A stretch of DNA of 64,000 nucleotides from positions 44,105 through 108,104 of the forward strand of contig NZAC01000013.1 in assembly GCA_002686085.1 (NCBI GenBank), read 5' to 3'. Under the pieces are notes generated by a model that was not told the origin of the DNA, ran no database searches, and worked only from the letters and a program-made list of their open reading frames with translations. The position numbers and the translations under genes are program-made. This document shows, piece by piece, positions 1 to 9,630 of the stretch (positions are counted from its first letter, which is position 1; each line of letters opens with the position of its first letter). Origin of the DNA: Roseibacillus sp. Lineage in GTDB: Bacteria; Verrucomicrobiota; Verrucomicrobiia; Verrucomicrobiales; Akkermansiaceae.

Positions 1-11
1 CAACGCCCAAT

Positions 12-1508
12 ATGGAACTTCACGACTATCAACTCTCCATGACCCGCCGGCAGCTTTTTGGCAGGTCGGCGCTCGGAATCGGCACGGCGGCGATGGCTCA
101 GATGCTACCCACAGAGCTTCAGAGCGCGCAGGGCAGGGCAGACCTCAACGGTGGGATCCACCATAGAGCCACTGCCAAGCGAGTCATCTATCTTTTCATG
201 AGCGGTGGCCCAAGTCACATTGATACGTGGGACTACAAACCGAAGATGCGGGATATGTTCGGTCAGGATCTGCCTGAGCATATCCGGGACGGGCAACGGG
301 TTACCGGAATGACGGCCGGCCAGAAAACTCATCCGGTCTGTCCCTCTAAATACGAGTTCACCAAACACCCGAATAACGAGGATGGTCTTTGGGCAAGTGA
401 ACTTCTTTCGAAAACCGGCAAAGTTGCCAAGGAGCTTTGTGTGGTGAACAGCACCTTTACGGAAGCGATCAACCATGATCCTGCAATTACCTATATCCAG
501 ACCGGGAGTCAGGTTCCCGGACGGCCGAGCCTCGGGGCCTGGCTGAGCTATGGGCTCGGGACCATGAATGAGGATCTCCCCGGCTATATCGTGATGCACG
601 CCAAGACGAGCTTCCCTGAGCAAAGCCTGTTCAACCGTCTCTGGGGTCCTGGCTTTCTTCCTGCCGAACATCAAGGTGTTCTTCTGAGGAGCGAAGGAGA
701 TCCCGTTCTCTATCTGAGCAACCCAAAGGGGACATCCAGAAAAGACCGTCGAGCTCAGCTTGATACATTGGCTGCCCTCAACCGCAGCCAGCATGAACAG
801 TCTCTTGACCCTCAGACATTGGCCCGTATCAAGCAGCACGAAATGGCCTTTCGAATGCAAGCCTCCGTTCCGGAACTGATGGATCTGACTACGGAAAGTG
901 ACAAGACCTTCGAGCTCTATGGGGAAGAAGCAAGAAAGGCAGGCACTTTCGCAGCCTGTTGCCTTAACGCCCGACGCCTCGCTGAACGCGGCGTGAGAAA
1001 TATCCAGATTTTTCACCGGGGATGGGACGCCCACGGAAGCCTCCCCCGCGAGCACGAATCCCAATGTCGAGATATTGATCAAGCTTGCTACGCACTCATT
1101 ACAGACCTGAAACAGCGGGGAATGCTGGATGAAACCCTGGTGGTCTGGGGAGGAGAATTCGGCCGAACTTCCTACTGCCAGGGAGGGCTAACCAAAGAGA
1201 ACTACGGTCGCGACCATCATCCCAGGTGCTTTACGACATGGATGGCCGGGGGCGGAGTAAAGCCCGGCATCACATATGGCAGAAGCGATGACTACGGGTA
1301 CAACATCGCAAACCCTGATGGAACACCCTTGCGACCAAAACCAGAGAAGGAAAAGTGGACACCGGGAACCATGCATATCCACGATCGGAACGCTACTATC
1401 CTGCACCTGCTCGGCATTGACCACCGGAAGCTGACCTATCGGTATCAGGGGAGAGACTTCCGTCTCACCGACATCGACGGCCACGTCATCAAGGACATTA
1501 TCTCCTGA
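12..1508 (+). CDS. DUF1501 family exported protein
   Basis: This is a DUF1501 protein, a family of the alkaline-phosphatase/sulfatase-like fold whose biochemical role is not settled. The N-terminus carries a twin-arginine signal (TRRQLFGRSALGIG, near residue 11), so export through Tat is likely. Family blocks are visible in order: SGGPSHIDTWDYKP (about residue 64), WGGEFGRT (about 380), GRDHHPRCFTTW (about 398) and the closing HLLGIDHRKLTYRYQGRDFR. Its length (498 aa) is normal. The start is only 11 bases into the window and the frame is open upstream, so the true start could lie outside. The second DUF1501 gene here (12552-14018) follows a PSD1 gene, so a PSD1 gene is expected just upstream of this one (inference). 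Confidence 0.9.
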   Translation: MELHDYQLSMTRRQLFGRSALGIGTAAMAQMLPTELQSAQGRADLNGGIHHRATAKRVIYLFMSGGPSHIDTWDYKPKMRDMFGQDLPEHIRDGQRVTGMTAGQKTHPVCPSKYEFTKHPNNEDGLWASELLSKTGKVAKELCVVNSTFTEAINHDPAITYIQTGSQVPGRPSLGAWLSYGLGTMNEDLPGYIVMHAKTSFPEQSLFNRLWGPGFLPAEHQGVLLRSEGDPVLYLSNPKGTSRKDRRAQLDTLAALNRSQHEQSLDPQTLARIKQHEMAFRMQASVPELMDLTTESDKTFELYGEEARKAGTFAACCLNARRLAERGVRNIQIFHRGWDAHGSLPREHESQCRDIDQACYALITDLKQRGMLDETLVVWGGEFGRTSYCQGGLTKENYGRDHHPRCFTTWMAGGGVKPGITYGRSDDYGYNIANPDGTPLRPKPEKEKWTPGTMHIHDRNATILHLLGIDHRKLTYRYQGRDFRLTDIDGHVIKDIIS

Positions 1509-1700
1509 TCCTCCATCTCATGTCCGGTGCGTGAATCTACCACCTCAACGGCCGAGTCCGGATTGAGCTTGGCCTGATGAGCCATCTGACTAAAAGGTAT
1601 GCGCTTGCAGACTGGGACTTGGCAAACCCGCTGGGCTGCCTCCGGTGTTTATCCGGTTCACACCTCTTATCCCTCCATGGAAATCGTAGTCGCCGGCCTT

Positions 1701-2357
1701 CTAACTGACCTCCGGAGAACTCTGTCCACCTCCTCCTGAATCAGCTTCCTGCCCACCGTTCACCAGTTTGGATGATCCAACGCCAAACATCGTCAGCGCT
1801 TCCAGAGTCGCATGCATGGTAGCATCCAACGGGTGGACTGCGCTTTCCGGGACTAACTGAATCTGCCCGAGGGTCGCCGCCGGGACAGACGGAAGAAAGA
1901 CAGCAACCTGCCCGTTTCCGAGGACCTCGATTTCAAAACCAACCGCCTGCGAGTTCGACCCGAACAATTTTACCAGAACAGGACGAAACTGACGCCCTCC
2001 CTCGTGACCCAGATACTGGTGAATCAACGTGCGGATCACCCGATAGCCCGGAATCCGCTCGAGGATACAACGCTCCAGCCAGTTCCGCATCACTGATCCC
2101 CATCGTGTTCTGACCGCAACCCCAGTAATATAGCACAGCAGGAGCACCGAGAGTACAGCCACCGCGATCACCGCGTAGCGCATGAGGACCGAATCAAAGG
2201 GAAGCCTCTCCACCACCGGAAGCAGGAGGGACTGAAAGAGTGAGGTAATCTGCCAGAGGGCAAATCCAATAATCCCGACCGGGACCACCACCAGCACCGC
2301 CCCCATCAGGGTAGTCTTCAGGAACCCGAGGGAACGCTCTTCCTTATCATCGGACAT
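1701..2357 (-). CDS. DUF502 family membrane protein
   Basis: A 218-residue protein that matches the DUF502 family, integral membrane proteins of unknown function found in many bacteria and in plants. Two hydrophobic segments are visible, one at about residues 13-42 (FLKTTLMGAVLVVVPVGIIG) and one at about 60-85. They are followed by the family's soluble part, with VPAATLGQIQLVPESAVHPL near residue 160. The C-terminus is a Gly/Ser-rich tail. It lies 66 bases downstream of the cytochrome b gene on the same strand and may be co-transcribed with it. No functional link to the cytochrome complex is evident from the sequence. Confidence 0.85.
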   Translation of the reverse strand: MSDDKEERSLGFLKTTLMGAVLVVVPVGIIGFALWQITSLFQSLLLPVVERLPFDSVLMRYAVIAVAVLSVLLLCYITGVAVRTRWGSVMRNWLERCILERIPGYRVIRTLIHQYLGHEGGRQFRPVLVKLFGSNSQAVGFEIEVLGNGQVAVFLPSVPAATLGQIQLVPESAVHPLDATMHATLEALTMFGVGSSKLVNGGQEADSGGGGQSSPEVS

Positions 2358-2422
2358 GGTTCATTTCTGCACGAATCCCGCGTCCTGTCGACGCTTCCGA
2401 GCAGAAAAGCCGCTCCCCCGGT

Positions 2423-4480
2423 TTATTCCGCAGCCAAACTCTCCTCCTGCTTGTCCCCGGTGATCGCCGGACCCTCTGAAGGCGACTCATCCCATGCCGA
2501 AGGCTCATACCACTCCCCACGAAGCCAATCGACAATGAACCCGATTTCCCGATCCGTTAGCTGTGCGGGACGTTCCAATTCCCCATCTTCCCGATACTTC
2601 GGGCCGAAGACAGACATCCTGTCGTTACGCTTACCATAGAAACGCTCGTGAGAAGGATCTCTCACAAAGGCGAGTTGCCACTCCCTGCTCCCATAGCCCG
2701 TCAAATCGATTCCCTCACCCTCTCCATGGTAGGTATGGCACTCCGTACATTCGATCGCAAGAAGCTCGCGCCCCTCCTCGATCAGGCTTCGATCAGCAGC
2801 ATCGAGAGCTGCCTGGTTTTTAAGCTCGGCCTCTGCCGAAAGAGCGACTGCCATCGAATGAACTTCCTCAGACGGAAGATCGAGGAAGATATCACTCTTG
2901 AGATACTTCAGCATCCTGCTTTTCTCAATGAGTTTGGTTCCTCCGAAATAATCCGGGTGAGCAAAGGATTCTGCATGTAAGATTCCCGCAGACCACTTCC
3001 TTGAGGCAAACCCCTGCAGGTCAGAAGCGCTTTGAGGATCCTTTCGAGGTTTGCCCATCCCGTCGTGACCATCAAAGGAATGGCATGAGGCACAGTTCTG
3101 AGAGAAGAGGCGAGGGCCTTGCGTCAGTGCATCATTGCGCAAAAGGGTGATCGCACCCTCTGGCGGAATTCCCGCTGGCCCCGTGGCCAGAACCTTTATC
3201 CTGTCAGCATCCCGGTGCGCTGCTTTCACTGCTGCCTGATGTTCCTCACTCGTCCAATCGTGAGTATAAGCCACCAGCGTGTAATGAACAAAGCCCCCAA
3301 GAACGAGAACCAGAAAGACCAGGTTGAATATATGGCCGATTCGCTTCCGCCCGATAAAAGGCATCAGAAACACAATTGTAGCCACAACGCCGGGTATGAC
3401 AAATGCCCCGGTAATCAGATCAAAGTCTTTCAAGAGGGCAAAGAGAGACATGAAATACCAATCTGGACGAGCGGCTGAATAGTTCTCCGACGGATCTGCA
3501 GGCGCACTGAGCTCTGTCCCAACCTGCCCGACAAAAAAGAGAATTCCTCCCAGCACCACGGCACACGCTATCGCATCCCGCAGGACCTGATCCGGCCAGA
3601 AATAGGCGTCCCCAGGACGTGGACGGTGATCCGCCTCTTCCAGCCGTTTCTTACGGACATACAGGTAGACAACCCGGATCAGACAGAGCCCCGTGCATAT
3701 GCCGGGAACGATCCCGACAAGCGGCCGCGATGCCTCGGGAAAATCCTCCCAGTTGGCCCCAATCAACGCCATCGCGAAGACCATGACGAAAAGTGCCACC
3801 CACCAGAAATGGCGGGCAGAGGAGGCAGTCTTGGGAGGTGCCGGAGTGATACCGTGTTTACGAAACAGGTAGATATGAAGCACGATAAGACCGATCAGGA
3901 GGGCAGGCAAGACCCCGGCGTGTAGTGCGAAAAATCGGGTAAGAGTATGATGCCCGGCCTCATTGCCTCCAATGAGGATCTGTTTGAGATAATCCCCCAC
4001 AACCGGCGTATTCCCGACGATATTGGTAGCCACCTCCGTAGCCCAATATCCTTTCTGGTCCCAAGGCAGTAGATAGCCGGTGAGCCCCAGCCCCATCGTT
4101 ACCGCTAGCAAAGCAAGGCCAAACCAGAAATTAAACTCACGAGGGGCCTTGTATGCCCCATCCACCACCACTTGGACGAGATGCAGAACCAAAAGGACAA
4201 TCATGAATTGCGAGGTCCAGTGGTGGATGCCCCGCAACCAGACGCCACCTTTCACATGCTCCTGGAGATGATAAACACTTTCCCACGCCGAATTCGCACT
4301 CGGACTGTAGAACATCCAGAGCATGATCCCCGTGATGAACTGGACCATGATCGCAAAGGTCAGGGTGCTTCCCCAGACATAGCGCCACCGCGCACCTCCC
4401 GGAATATTCTCGAACAGCGTCTCTTGCGTAAACCGCCTGATTCCCGTTCGGTTATCGATCCAATTTAGAAGAGGCTTCAT
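2423..4480 (-). CDS. Cytochrome b6-type subunit fused to a di-heme cytochrome c
   Basis: This is the membrane core of a bc-type quinol oxidase in the respiratory chain. The start at 4480 gives MKPLLNWIDNRTG and a 685-aa protein; the frame is open further upstream but would run into the Rieske gene. Heme-ligand histidines fall at 86, 100, 187 and 202, with 14 residues between the last two as in cytochrome b6. Residue 35 is Val, not the Cys that binds heme c(i) in plastid b6. The subunit-IV part follows (about 290-400), with a Qo motif PDWY at 339-342 instead of the usual PEWY. A C-terminal cytochrome c portion has two heme motifs, CASCH (463-467) and CTECH (578-582). It lies 31 bases after the Rieske gene, so the two form one operon. 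Only the partner subunits are unknown. Confidence 0.93.
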   Translation of the reverse strand: MKPLLNWIDNRTGIRRFTQETLFENIPGGARWRYVWGSTLTFAIMVQFITGIMLWMFYSPSANSAWESVYHLQEHVKGGVWLRGIHHWTSQFMIVLLVLHLVQVVVDGAYKAPREFNFWFGLALLAVTMGLGLTGYLLPWDQKGYWATEVATNIVGNTPVVGDYLKQILIGGNEAGHHTLTRFFALHAGVLPALLIGLIVLHIYLFRKHGITPAPPKTASSARHFWWVALFVMVFAMALIGANWEDFPEASRPLVGIVPGICTGLCLIRVVYLYVRKKRLEEADHRPRPGDAYFWPDQVLRDAIACAVVLGGILFFVGQVGTELSAPADPSENYSAARPDWYFMSLFALLKDFDLITGAFVIPGVVATIVFLMPFIGRKRIGHIFNLVFLVLVLGGFVHYTLVAYTHDWTSEEHQAAVKAAHRDADRIKVLATGPAGIPPEGAITLLRNDALTQGPRLFSQNCASCHSFDGHDGMGKPRKDPQSASDLQGFASRKWSAGILHAESFAHPDYFGGTKLIEKSRMLKYLKSDIFLDLPSEEVHSMAVALSAEAELKNQAALDAADRSLIEEGRELLAIECTECHTYHGEGEGIDLTGYGSREWQLAFVRDPSHERFYGKRNDRMSVFGPKYREDGELERPAQLTDREIGFIVDWLRGEWYEPSAWDESPSEGPAITGDKQEESLAAE

Positions 4481-4511
4481 GGTCTCAGGAGGGAGGGTGT
4501 TGCACCGATTA

Positions 4512-5171
4512 TCAGACCGCTTTCTTTTCTGAAATGCCTGCCTTGAATTTCTGGAAGCGAATCCATACTTCACCTTGTTCGAGTTTTTCCTCGATAACCT
4601 CCAGAGTATCGAGCCCCCGCTTTGCCTGGGTATTGTCCGGGGCCAGACTACCATCCGTCTTGAAACTGCTCTCGTGGCACGGGCAATAATAGTGTTCCCC
4701 GCGATCGCCCTCGTTACGATACTCCACCGCACACCCCGCATGGGGACAGCTGGCGCTAAACACTACGACATCCCGCTCCGCAACTCTCTGCGCATACACG
4801 AGACCCAGAGGAAGGTCCTTGTAGGTTGTCCACGCATCGGACTTGTCGGCAATAACCTTGAACGCCTGTGGCGGACCGCCCACTGCGAGGCTGTCAAGAG
4901 TCGTCAGGCGCGCTAGAATCCCCCCGGAAGCACCGCTGAACAGCGGACTCAGAGCTACCCGTAGACCGACCACAGTTGGCACTGCCACAATCGCGCCGCC
5001 AAGAGCTATGCTGCAGAACTCTCTTCGCGGAAATCCATCGCTTCTAGCAGGTGGATGCCCACCCTTATCCACCTCCGCATCGGCATCCTTCAGCTGATCG
5101 GCAGAGGATTGCTTGAGGGTATCCGACATCGGTACGTCGGGGAGGTCATCGTCTGTATCTGTCCCGGCCAT
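4512..5171 (-). CDS. Rieske iron-sulfur protein of a bc complex
   Basis: This 219-aa protein carries the [2Fe-2S] cluster that takes electrons from quinol and passes them to cytochrome c. Cluster ligands are visible in CPHAGC (C142, H144, with C147) and CPCH (C163, H166, with C165); C147 and C165 would form the usual disulfide. The N-terminal region has FPRREFCSIALGG (about 47-59) followed by a hydrophobic stretch, which is the Tat-type signal anchor of Rieske proteins. A longer acidic, charged stretch than usual precedes it. It is the first gene of the pair with the cytochrome b-c fusion, in the standard Rieske-cytb order. An alternative start at Met15 is possible. Confidence 0.93.
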   Translation of the reverse strand: MAGTDTDDDLPDVPMSDTLKQSSADQLKDADAEVDKGGHPPARSDGFPRREFCSIALGGAIVAVPTVVGLRVALSPLFSGASGGILARLTTLDSLAVGGPPQAFKVIADKSDAWTTYKDLPLGLVYAQRVAERDVVVFSASCPHAGCAVEYRNEGDRGEHYYCPCHESSFKTDGSLAPDNTQAKRGLDTLEVIEEKLEQGEVWIRFQKFKAGISEKKAV

Positions 5172-5309
5172 GGGTTAGGGGGTAGATCCAGGCAGGAAGC
5201 TAAAGGAATATCCGCTACACCTCAAGGCAGCAGCGAGAGGACTTACCCTGACTTCATTGAGGCGATTCAATCCCGAAATCAGCCCAAAATAGAGGGGATC
5301 AGGAGAACA

Positions 5310-6626
5310 TCAGACCCCCCAGCCTTTTCTAGGAGCGGTGCGGATCAACTTATCCGCAAGTGGGTTCCCCTTGGCCCTCAGCGCCTTGGCGTCCCACTCG
5401 ACTTTCTCACCTGCCCGCAGCGCAACATTTCCGAGCAGAACCATCTCCGTCAGCGGCACAGAGTATTCGAAGTTCGAGAGGCAGGGAGAGCCTCCTTTAC
5501 AGGCCTCAATCCATTCCTTGTACGGGTTATCTCCAACCCTTGGAAATACTGGGTCAGGGTCAGCATACTGGACTTCCTGCCCCTCGGAGAGAACCCGAAA
5601 CCCGTTGGGGTTCCACTCCCTGAAGGCAATAGTGGCCTTCGAACCGACGATAAGGCTTCCATTTTTGGGCAGGCTCTTTTCCCCGATAATATCCGCACTG
5701 GGTTGCTTCCCTCCGTCATACCAGGTGAGGCTTACAGGCGGGAGATCCCCTCGGGCGGGAAACTCATAGCGGATTACGCTCCATTTCGGAGCGGTATCCT
5801 CACTGACCCCAGAGACGTCCGCCTCTACACTGGTGGGCGCACCAAGCCCCAAAGCCCAAAAGGCCGCATCCATGTTGTGACATCCCATATCACCAAGGGC
5901 TCCGGTCCCAAAATCCCAGAAGCCACGCCATTTGAAGGGATGGTAACCGTCATGGTAGGGGCGTTCCGGAGCAGGGCCCAGCCATAGATCCCAGTCGAGA
6001 TAATCCGGAACCGGCTTTGACCCCTCGGGCCGACTTATCCCCTGTGGCCAGATCGGGCGATCGGTCCACACATGCACCTCTCTTACCTCTCCAATGATTC
6101 CGGCCCTTACCACCTCAACCAGCTTCCGAGTACTGCTGTAAGAGTGACCCTGATTTCCCATCTGGGTAACGACCTTCTTATCGCGGGAACGCTTCAACAT
6201 TTGGCGAGCCTGCCATACAGTATGGGCAAGAGGTTTCTGCACGTAGACGTGGAGTCCCAGATCCATCGCTAACATGCTGGCCGGAAAGTGGTGATGGTCT
6301 GGCGTGCTCACCGTCACCGCATCGAGCTGATCGCCAACCTGCTCAAGCATGACCCGGTAATCCTTGAAGAGTTTCGCTTTGGGAAAGCGTGCCTTTCTCG
6401 CCCGCAGAGTCCTTTCATCGACGTCACACAGAGCGACAATATTCTCGCTCATGACTCCCTCGCTGTCAGCCGTTCCCTTTCCCCCGGCTCCAATCACTCC
6501 GATATTGAGTTTGTCGTTCGGTGACACCTTTCGCCCGGACGCCAGCCCAGCTGGCAGAAGCCCGGACCCTGCGACAAGAGAAGAACTCTGAAGAAAGCGG
6601 CGTCGGGAGAATATGGTTTGCATCAT
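5310..6626 (-). CDS. Gfo/Idh/MocA family oxidoreductase, Tat-exported
   Basis: A predicted NAD(P)-dependent sugar or cyclitol oxidoreductase of 438 aa. The start at 6626 gives MMQTIFSRRRFLQSS, which places a twin-arginine motif at the N-terminus; the frame continues 18 codons upstream but that part looks non-coding. The nucleotide-binding motif is IGVIGAGGKG, about 40 residues in. The lysine-proline of the family active-site motif appears as VQKPLAHT rather than the more common EKP. Exported Gfo/Idh proteins are abundant in PVC bacteria and often sit in carbohydrate loci. The next gene downstream on the same strand is the Rieske gene, with a gap of 138 bases. The upstream neighbour is a PfkB sugar kinase 88 bases away, which hints at sugar catabolism. 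Confidence 0.88.
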   Translation of the reverse strand: MMQTIFSRRRFLQSSSLVAGSGLLPAGLASGRKVSPNDKLNIGVIGAGGKGTADSEGVMSENIVALCDVDERTLRARKARFPKAKLFKDYRVMLEQVGDQLDAVTVSTPDHHHFPASMLAMDLGLHVYVQKPLAHTVWQARQMLKRSRDKKVVTQMGNQGHSYSSTRKLVEVVRAGIIGEVREVHVWTDRPIWPQGISRPEGSKPVPDYLDWDLWLGPAPERPYHDGYHPFKWRGFWDFGTGALGDMGCHNMDAAFWALGLGAPTSVEADVSGVSEDTAPKWSVIRYEFPARGDLPPVSLTWYDGGKQPSADIIGEKSLPKNGSLIVGSKATIAFREWNPNGFRVLSEGQEVQYADPDPVFPRVGDNPYKEWIEACKGGSPCLSNFEYSVPLTEMVLLGNVALRAGEKVEWDAKALRAKGNPLADKLIRTAPRKGWGV

Positions 6627-6714
6627 GCCATCCGACGATTTTCCCGAGCCGGGGTCAAGCCGTTGAGCTGCACCACCCATGTTCTGGAAAAATCCGGACC
6701 TGCTGAAATACGCT

Positions 6715-7662
6715 TCAACTCTCCCCTACCCGTATTCGGGCGTCCAGCGCATGCCTTCCTCCGACCACATAGTCACCTCTCGACTCCCTCGCCAGAGAAG
6801 CCATGGCGCATCCTCTTTTAAGAGCAAGCTCGTCCTCTCCCTCCATGAAGGAATAGAGCACTCCTGCCGCGAGTGCATCACCAGCCCCGATCGGACTGAT
6901 CGCCTTACATGGAAAAGCCGGGTGGCTGTCAAATTGATCTCCCAGCAGAGCACTCGCTCCTTTCCTGCTCTGTGTAAGAACAATATTTTCGATATTAAAT
7001 TCCTCCTTTAACCTTCGCATTTCCGTCTCCGCATCGCCCCTTCGTCTCCAGAGCAATTCCAGATCAGCCTCCTTGATAAAAAGAATATGAATTCCGGGGA
7101 TGATCGTCGAGAGGACCTCGTGCGCACGAGATGGCTGCCAGAGCTTCGAGCGGTAATTGATATCGAACGACACCTTGACACCGGCTCTACACGCCAGCTG
7201 CACGGCATCAAGAACCGCCTTACTACTATCCTCCGACAGGGCTGGCGTAATCCCGGTAGCGTGAAAATATTGACTGTCATGCAGAGAATGCAGATCAATT
7301 TCATCAATGTTCAAGTCCTCGACGGAGGCTCCTTCCCGGTCATAGGTGACCGTAGTCAAATCATCTTCTTCCGCGGACTCTACCCACATTTGCTCCGTTC
7401 GACCTTCATCACTCCGGATCACAGAGGAAACATCGACTCCGTGAGTTCGAATACCGGAAACGACCCGTTCGCCGAGAGCCCCTGTCGCAACTTTCGAATG
7501 CCACGAAACACGTTTACCGAGATGCGCGAGTGCAATCGCACAGTTCGACTCCGCCCCTGCCACATCGAGATGGAGTCCCACACTCGAGCGCAAAGGCACA
7601 CCCGGATCGGTAGTGAGGCTCAACATCGTGGACCCCAGGGTCGTGAAATCCCACGATCTCAT
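6715..7662 (-). CDS. PfkB-family carbohydrate kinase, KdgK-like
   Basis: A 315-aa sugar kinase of the ribokinase/PfkB fold that phosphorylates a sugar or sugar acid using ATP. The substrate-binding region AGAESNCAIALAHLG (about residues 34-48) and the signature GAGDALAAGVLYSFMEG near residue 263, which holds the catalytic Asp, are both present. The arrangement resembles 2-keto-3-deoxygluconate kinases, but ribokinase-like or fructokinase-like substrates cannot be ruled out. It starts at ATG 7662. It lies between a Gfo/Idh oxidoreductase downstream and a glycosyltransferase upstream on the same strand. Confidence 0.85.
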   Translation of the reverse strand: MRSWDFTTLGSTMLSLTTDPGVPLRSSVGLHLDVAGAESNCAIALAHLGKRVSWHSKVATGALGERVVSGIRTHGVDVSSVIRSDEGRTEQMWVESAEEDDLTTVTYDREGASVEDLNIDEIDLHSLHDSQYFHATGITPALSEDSSKAVLDAVQLACRAGVKVSFDINYRSKLWQPSRAHEVLSTIIPGIHILFIKEADLELLWRRRGDAETEMRRLKEEFNIENIVLTQSRKGASALLGDQFDSHPAFPCKAISPIGAGDALAAGVLYSFMEGEDELALKRGCAMASLARESRGDYVVGGRHALDARIRVGES

Positions 7663-7737
7663 TGATAAGGATCGGTATTTTCCGGTGGGAACACAGGCTC
7701 CACCTTGCCCTCGAAAACCTTTCCCATCTGAAGGATC

Positions 7738-9630
7738 CTAGGAATGAGGCGGATCAAGGGCATCCCCACTCGGGGATACAACCACGGGAGCCTTCTGAGC
7801 TTTCTCACCCTCTACCTCTGCCGCCAATGGCATCGCAGCAATACCTGCGGCCGCTGCGCCAGCGAGTAGCTGCTTCCTCTTATTGGAGTGGCCAAAGCGC
7901 TCCCTGCGAATGACAAGTGAATTTCTATCGTGAACCCTGTAGACCACATTACGCACTTCGTCATCCCGGAAAAACTCTCCGCCCACCTTGAAAATCCGAT
8001 ACCAGAGGTGGTAATCATCCGCCCCGAGCCCAACAGCTCTCTCCTGATAATTTCCTGCTTTGAGAGCAACTCTTGTTCGCATCGTTACCGACGAGTGCGG
8101 GAGCATGTTGTCATCCGAGTTACCCGTGAACATCGTATCGAGAGATTTATTGGGCCAGTGAAGCCGCGGAGTAATCTCACCATCCTGCAGGGTGTTTAGC
8201 AGACAACCGTAAACGTCCACCCCCTTCTCATCCAGAGACTGAACCGCCCTTTCGAGATACGTGGGCATGATCTGATCGTCATAATCCAGTGGCTTGTAGA
8301 ACTCCGTTTCGCACTGTGCCAAGGCTTGTCGGTGCAACCAGCTACAGTGCTCGATGTCCGGCTTGAGCCCGGTACAAATCAAAGGCAAGTCGTAACGCTC
8401 AGCCAGCCTCTCCCCGAAGGACCACGAACCATCCACCAGGAGAACAGTCCTGAAATTTCTGTAGGTCTGAGCCGCTATGCTGTTGATCGCATCATCGAGA
8501 AAAGACGTATCAACGCCCTCATGAATACGAACTCCAACGGTTACGCGCGCATTCTCATGCTGCAGGCCCGTATGAGTCAGGTTTGCCAATACAGGACGAT
8601 AAGCACTGGCATAATTAGAACCCAGAGAAAGCTGATCAACTGATGCGAGGCACTTGACCGGATCGAGCTTGGCAGCCTTGAGAATCGCACGGTGCGCGAT
8701 CTTCGCCAGTCGCTTCGGATTATCATTCCAATCAATGAGATATCCATTGTAGCCGCCTTTGATGAAATCTGCGATTCCACACGTCTTGGTTACAACAACC
8801 GGAATTCCGCAGCTGAGAGCCTCTGCCGCAGTGAGCAGGAATCCTTCTTTCCGACTGTTACCTAATAAGACATGACAACCTTCCAAGCGGTGCCGGTAAC
8901 TTAGCGCGTTGAAGTCGAGAGGTCGGATATCCAACCGGTCCTCAACCCCGAGTTTCCGCGCCAACTTCATCACCGCCTCCATCGCCTCACCCTGAACTCT
9001 CTGCGTATAGTCCAGACCGGCAGTTTCTGCTCCAGTCCAGGCCCGGACGATAATCCGGGGGTTTTCCGCAAGGAGGTACGGCAGGGTCATCAGCCCCTTG
9101 TCCTCCAAAGGACGCCCCATCCATCCAACCACAATCCGCCCCTGTGGATCGTTTTGCCCTTTTGCCATACAGAATTCTGTCACCGGCGGAGGGAGAACTC
9201 CTCCATTCACATGTCCGTTTTCGCGAATCCAGTTGGCATACCGGTCCATGACCTTCTGGGAAACACCAGCTACCGTCATTCCTGTCTGCCCCTCATAGGC
9301 CTTACTGAAGTACCGCCATCCGGCGTCATCCCAGGAGTGGAGCACCAGAGATGTCGGTCGTTCAGGCAAACCGTCCAATTTCCCATAGCTCAAAAACCAT
9401 GAACTCGGATCGTTGGGAGCAACCCGCGTGACTTCCCCACAGCTGAAACCATTCTCCATGGCTTTATCAAGGAGGGGAGTATCATCGGACTGGCAGTAAA
9501 GAGTAGTACGCTCCCTGACCCAGTCAGGCAATGTCTCTATATATCTGAGAACTGCAGTCTGGGCTCCTCCGAGCGCCATGTTGTGGCTTACGAAGCAAGG
9601 AGCAATCTGAGGAAGCATTGTATGCGACAT
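7738..9630 (-). CDS. Bifunctional glycosyltransferase, GT4-like plus GT2-like
   Basis: A 630-aa protein with two glycosyltransferase modules. The N-terminal half (about 1-350) is GT4/GT-B-like: it opens with SHNMALGGAQTAVLRYIE and has the nucleotide-sugar segment RKEGFLLTAAEALSCGIPVV near residue 260. The second half (about 360-560) resembles a GT2/GT-A enzyme, with SIAAQTYRNFRTVLLVDGS and a DYDDQ motif that could be the metal-binding DxD equivalent. The C-terminus is odd: a basic stretch (SNKRKQ) is followed by a hydrophobic Ala/Gly-rich segment and a polar tail. This could be a membrane anchor. The acceptor is unknown; cell-surface polysaccharide synthesis is the likeliest role. It is divergent from the PSD1 gene across 321 bases. 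Confidence 0.82.
   Translation of the reverse strand: MSHTMLPQIAPCFVSHNMALGGAQTAVLRYIETLPDWVRERTTLYCQSDDTPLLDKAMENGFSCGEVTRVAPNDPSSWFLSYGKLDGLPERPTSLVLHSWDDAGWRYFSKAYEGQTGMTVAGVSQKVMDRYANWIRENGHVNGGVLPPPVTEFCMAKGQNDPQGRIVVGWMGRPLEDKGLMTLPYLLAENPRIIVRAWTGAETAGLDYTQRVQGEAMEAVMKLARKLGVEDRLDIRPLDFNALSYRHRLEGCHVLLGNSRKEGFLLTAAEALSCGIPVVVTKTCGIADFIKGGYNGYLIDWNDNPKRLAKIAHRAILKAAKLDPVKCLASVDQLSLGSNYASAYRPVLANLTHTGLQHENARVTVGVRIHEGVDTSFLDDAINSIAAQTYRNFRTVLLVDGSWSFGERLAERYDLPLICTGLKPDIEHCSWLHRQALAQCETEFYKPLDYDDQIMPTYLERAVQSLDEKGVDVYGCLLNTLQDGEITPRLHWPNKSLDTMFTGNSDDNMLPHSSVTMRTRVALKAGNYQERAVGLGADDYHLWYRIFKVGGEFFRDDEVRNVVYRVHDRNSLVIRRERFGHSNKRKQLLAGAAAAGIAAMPLAAEVEGEKAQKAPVVVSPSGDALDPPHS

Noticed and set aside
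105-1082. Long antisense frame under the first DUF1501 gene
   Set aside because: No family motif on that strand; the plus strand shows all DUF1501 blocks.
5055-5987. 310-residue plus-strand frame across the Rieske and Gfo/Idh genes
   Set aside because: It spans two real genes and the gap between them on the other strand; no domain is seen.
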